Translations under genes and position numbers: made by a program | The notes under the pieces: generated by a model | What the model was told of the DNA's origin: nothing | Seen by the model: the letters and a program-made list of their open reading frames with translations, nothing else | Database searches by the model: none | In this document: piece by piece, positions 13,354 to 13,911 of the stretch | How positions within the stretch are numbered: the first letter of the stretch is position 1 | Layout: every line of letters starts with the position of its first letter | DNA from: Cocleimonas sp. | GTDB lineage: Bacteria > Pseudomonadota > Gammaproteobacteria > Thiotrichales > Thiotrichaceae | Direction: 5' to 3' | NCBI GenBank assembly: GCA_023145535.1 | Contig: JAGLDQ010000063.1 | Span: 1 to 13,911 of the forward strand | DNA length: 13,911 bases

Positions 13354-13911
13354 TTAATGATCTTCTTTTCCCTGTAGCTTACGGAGTTCTTTTGGCAACA
13401 CAAAGATTACATTTTCAAGTACCCCATGATCATCCTTGTTAATGGTCATCCCTAAGTTTTTTAAACGTTGCGTCACACGCTCAACTAATATTTCGGGTGC
13501 TGATGCACCAGCCGTCAAGCCAATACGTGATTTTCCTTCTAACCATAAGGGGTCAATATCTTCTGCGCCATCAATGAGATAGGCAGGAATATTTCTTTTT
13601 TCAGCAATTTCACGCAAGCGATTAGAGTTAGAACTATTCGGCGAGCCAACGACTAGCACTAGATCACAGTCTTCGGAGAGATTCTTTAAAGCATCCTGAC
13701 GATTTTGTGTGGCATAACAAATATCATCTTTTTTAGGCCCTTTAATATTTGGGAAGCGTTTTTTTAAGGCATCAATAATAATAATACTGTCATCGACTGA
13801 AAGGGTCGTTTGCGTCACAAACGCTAATTTTTCAGGATTTCTAATCGATAAATTAGCAACTTCTTGGAGCGAGTCTACCCGATAAATATGACCATCAGAA
13901 GAGGTGTCATA
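13354..13911 (-). CDS. ispH: 4-hydroxy-3-methylbut-2-enyl diphosphate reductase (partial)
   Basis: Iron-sulfur enzyme of the last step of the non-mevalonate (MEP) isoprenoid pathway, producing IPP and DMAPP in the cytoplasm. Only the last 185 codons are in the window; the frame is open at the right edge (about 316 residues in E. coli). Visible signatures are TSSDGHIYRVDS (3-14 of the partial), LAFVTQTTLSVDD, DDICYATQNRQDA with the cluster-ligand cysteine (position 65 of the partial), GSPNSSNSNRL and TAGASAPE. A GTG at 13818 is internal and not the start. The C-terminus is intact. The 371-residue gene starts five bases later, pointing to one transcript. Confidence 0.97.
   Translation of the reverse strand, partial: YDTSSDGHIYRVDSLQEVANLSIRNPEKLAFVTQTTLSVDDSIIIIDALKKRFPNIKGPKKDDICYATQNRQDALKNLSEDCDLVLVVGSPNSSNSNRLREIAEKRNIPAYLIDGAEDIDPLWLEGKSRIGLTAGASAPEILVERVTQRLKNLGMTINKDDHGVLENVIFVLPKELRKLQGKEDH

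Noticed and set aside
13015..13442. Short open frames on both strands over the 371-residue and ispH genes
   Set aside because: Shadows of real genes; compositions are unnatural and no start signals are present.

Overview
The window looks like chromosomal DNA of an AT-rich gammaproteobacterium. The housekeeping genes ispH, folE2 and mmsA/gabT read as proteobacterial proteins, and the non-coding DNA is A+T-rich by eye. I cannot name the genus from sequence alone; a sulfur-oxidising or methylotrophic marine-type gammaproteobacterium is only a guess. No tRNA, rRNA, CRISPR array or complete insertion sequence was seen.

Left part (1-2900) is accessory. A phage/plasmid-type replication initiator (Rep_O-like winged helix) stands alone behind a non-coding leader. 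That leader carries a 23-codon ORF with a near-perfect Shine-Dalgarno and a perfect hairpin lying over the upstream TTG start of the initiator. Next come gene debris: a signal-peptide plus PhnD/TtrS-like fragment, and a probably frameshifted remnant. A compact type II toxin-antitoxin pair (DUF2281-like antitoxin, PIN toxin) follows, with its own inverted-repeat operator. The layout suggests decay of an integrated plasmid or prophage.

Middle part (3090-9813) is metabolic and envelope-related. On the minus strand gabT is followed by mmsA: a class III omega-aminotransferase plus a CoA-acylating (methyl)malonate-semialdehyde dehydrogenase. This pairing fits beta-alanine or 3-aminoisobutyrate catabolism at least as well as GABA use. 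Divergent from it is folE2, the type-IB GTP cyclohydrolase that starts folate synthesis, with a good -10 box and a run of nine T at the predicted start of transcription. Two hairpins separate it from an ArnT/PMT-type lipid-linked-sugar glycosyltransferase. A convergent, membrane-anchored DUF1287 (NlpC/P60-like) protein with an acidic linker comes next.

Right part (9814-13911) holds the most intriguing unit: a SigZ-type ECF sigma factor with a Cys/His-rich C-terminal tail, followed by a DUF6428 protein that also ends in cysteines. No anti-sigma gene is nearby, and four CGTCT(A/T) elements lie in the non-coding DNA around the pair. A strong bidirectional terminator separates this unit from a convergent minus-strand cluster: ispH (running off the right edge), an unrecognised membrane-anchored 371-residue protein, and a TauE/SafE (TSUP) permease. 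The three are closely packed and are likely one operon.
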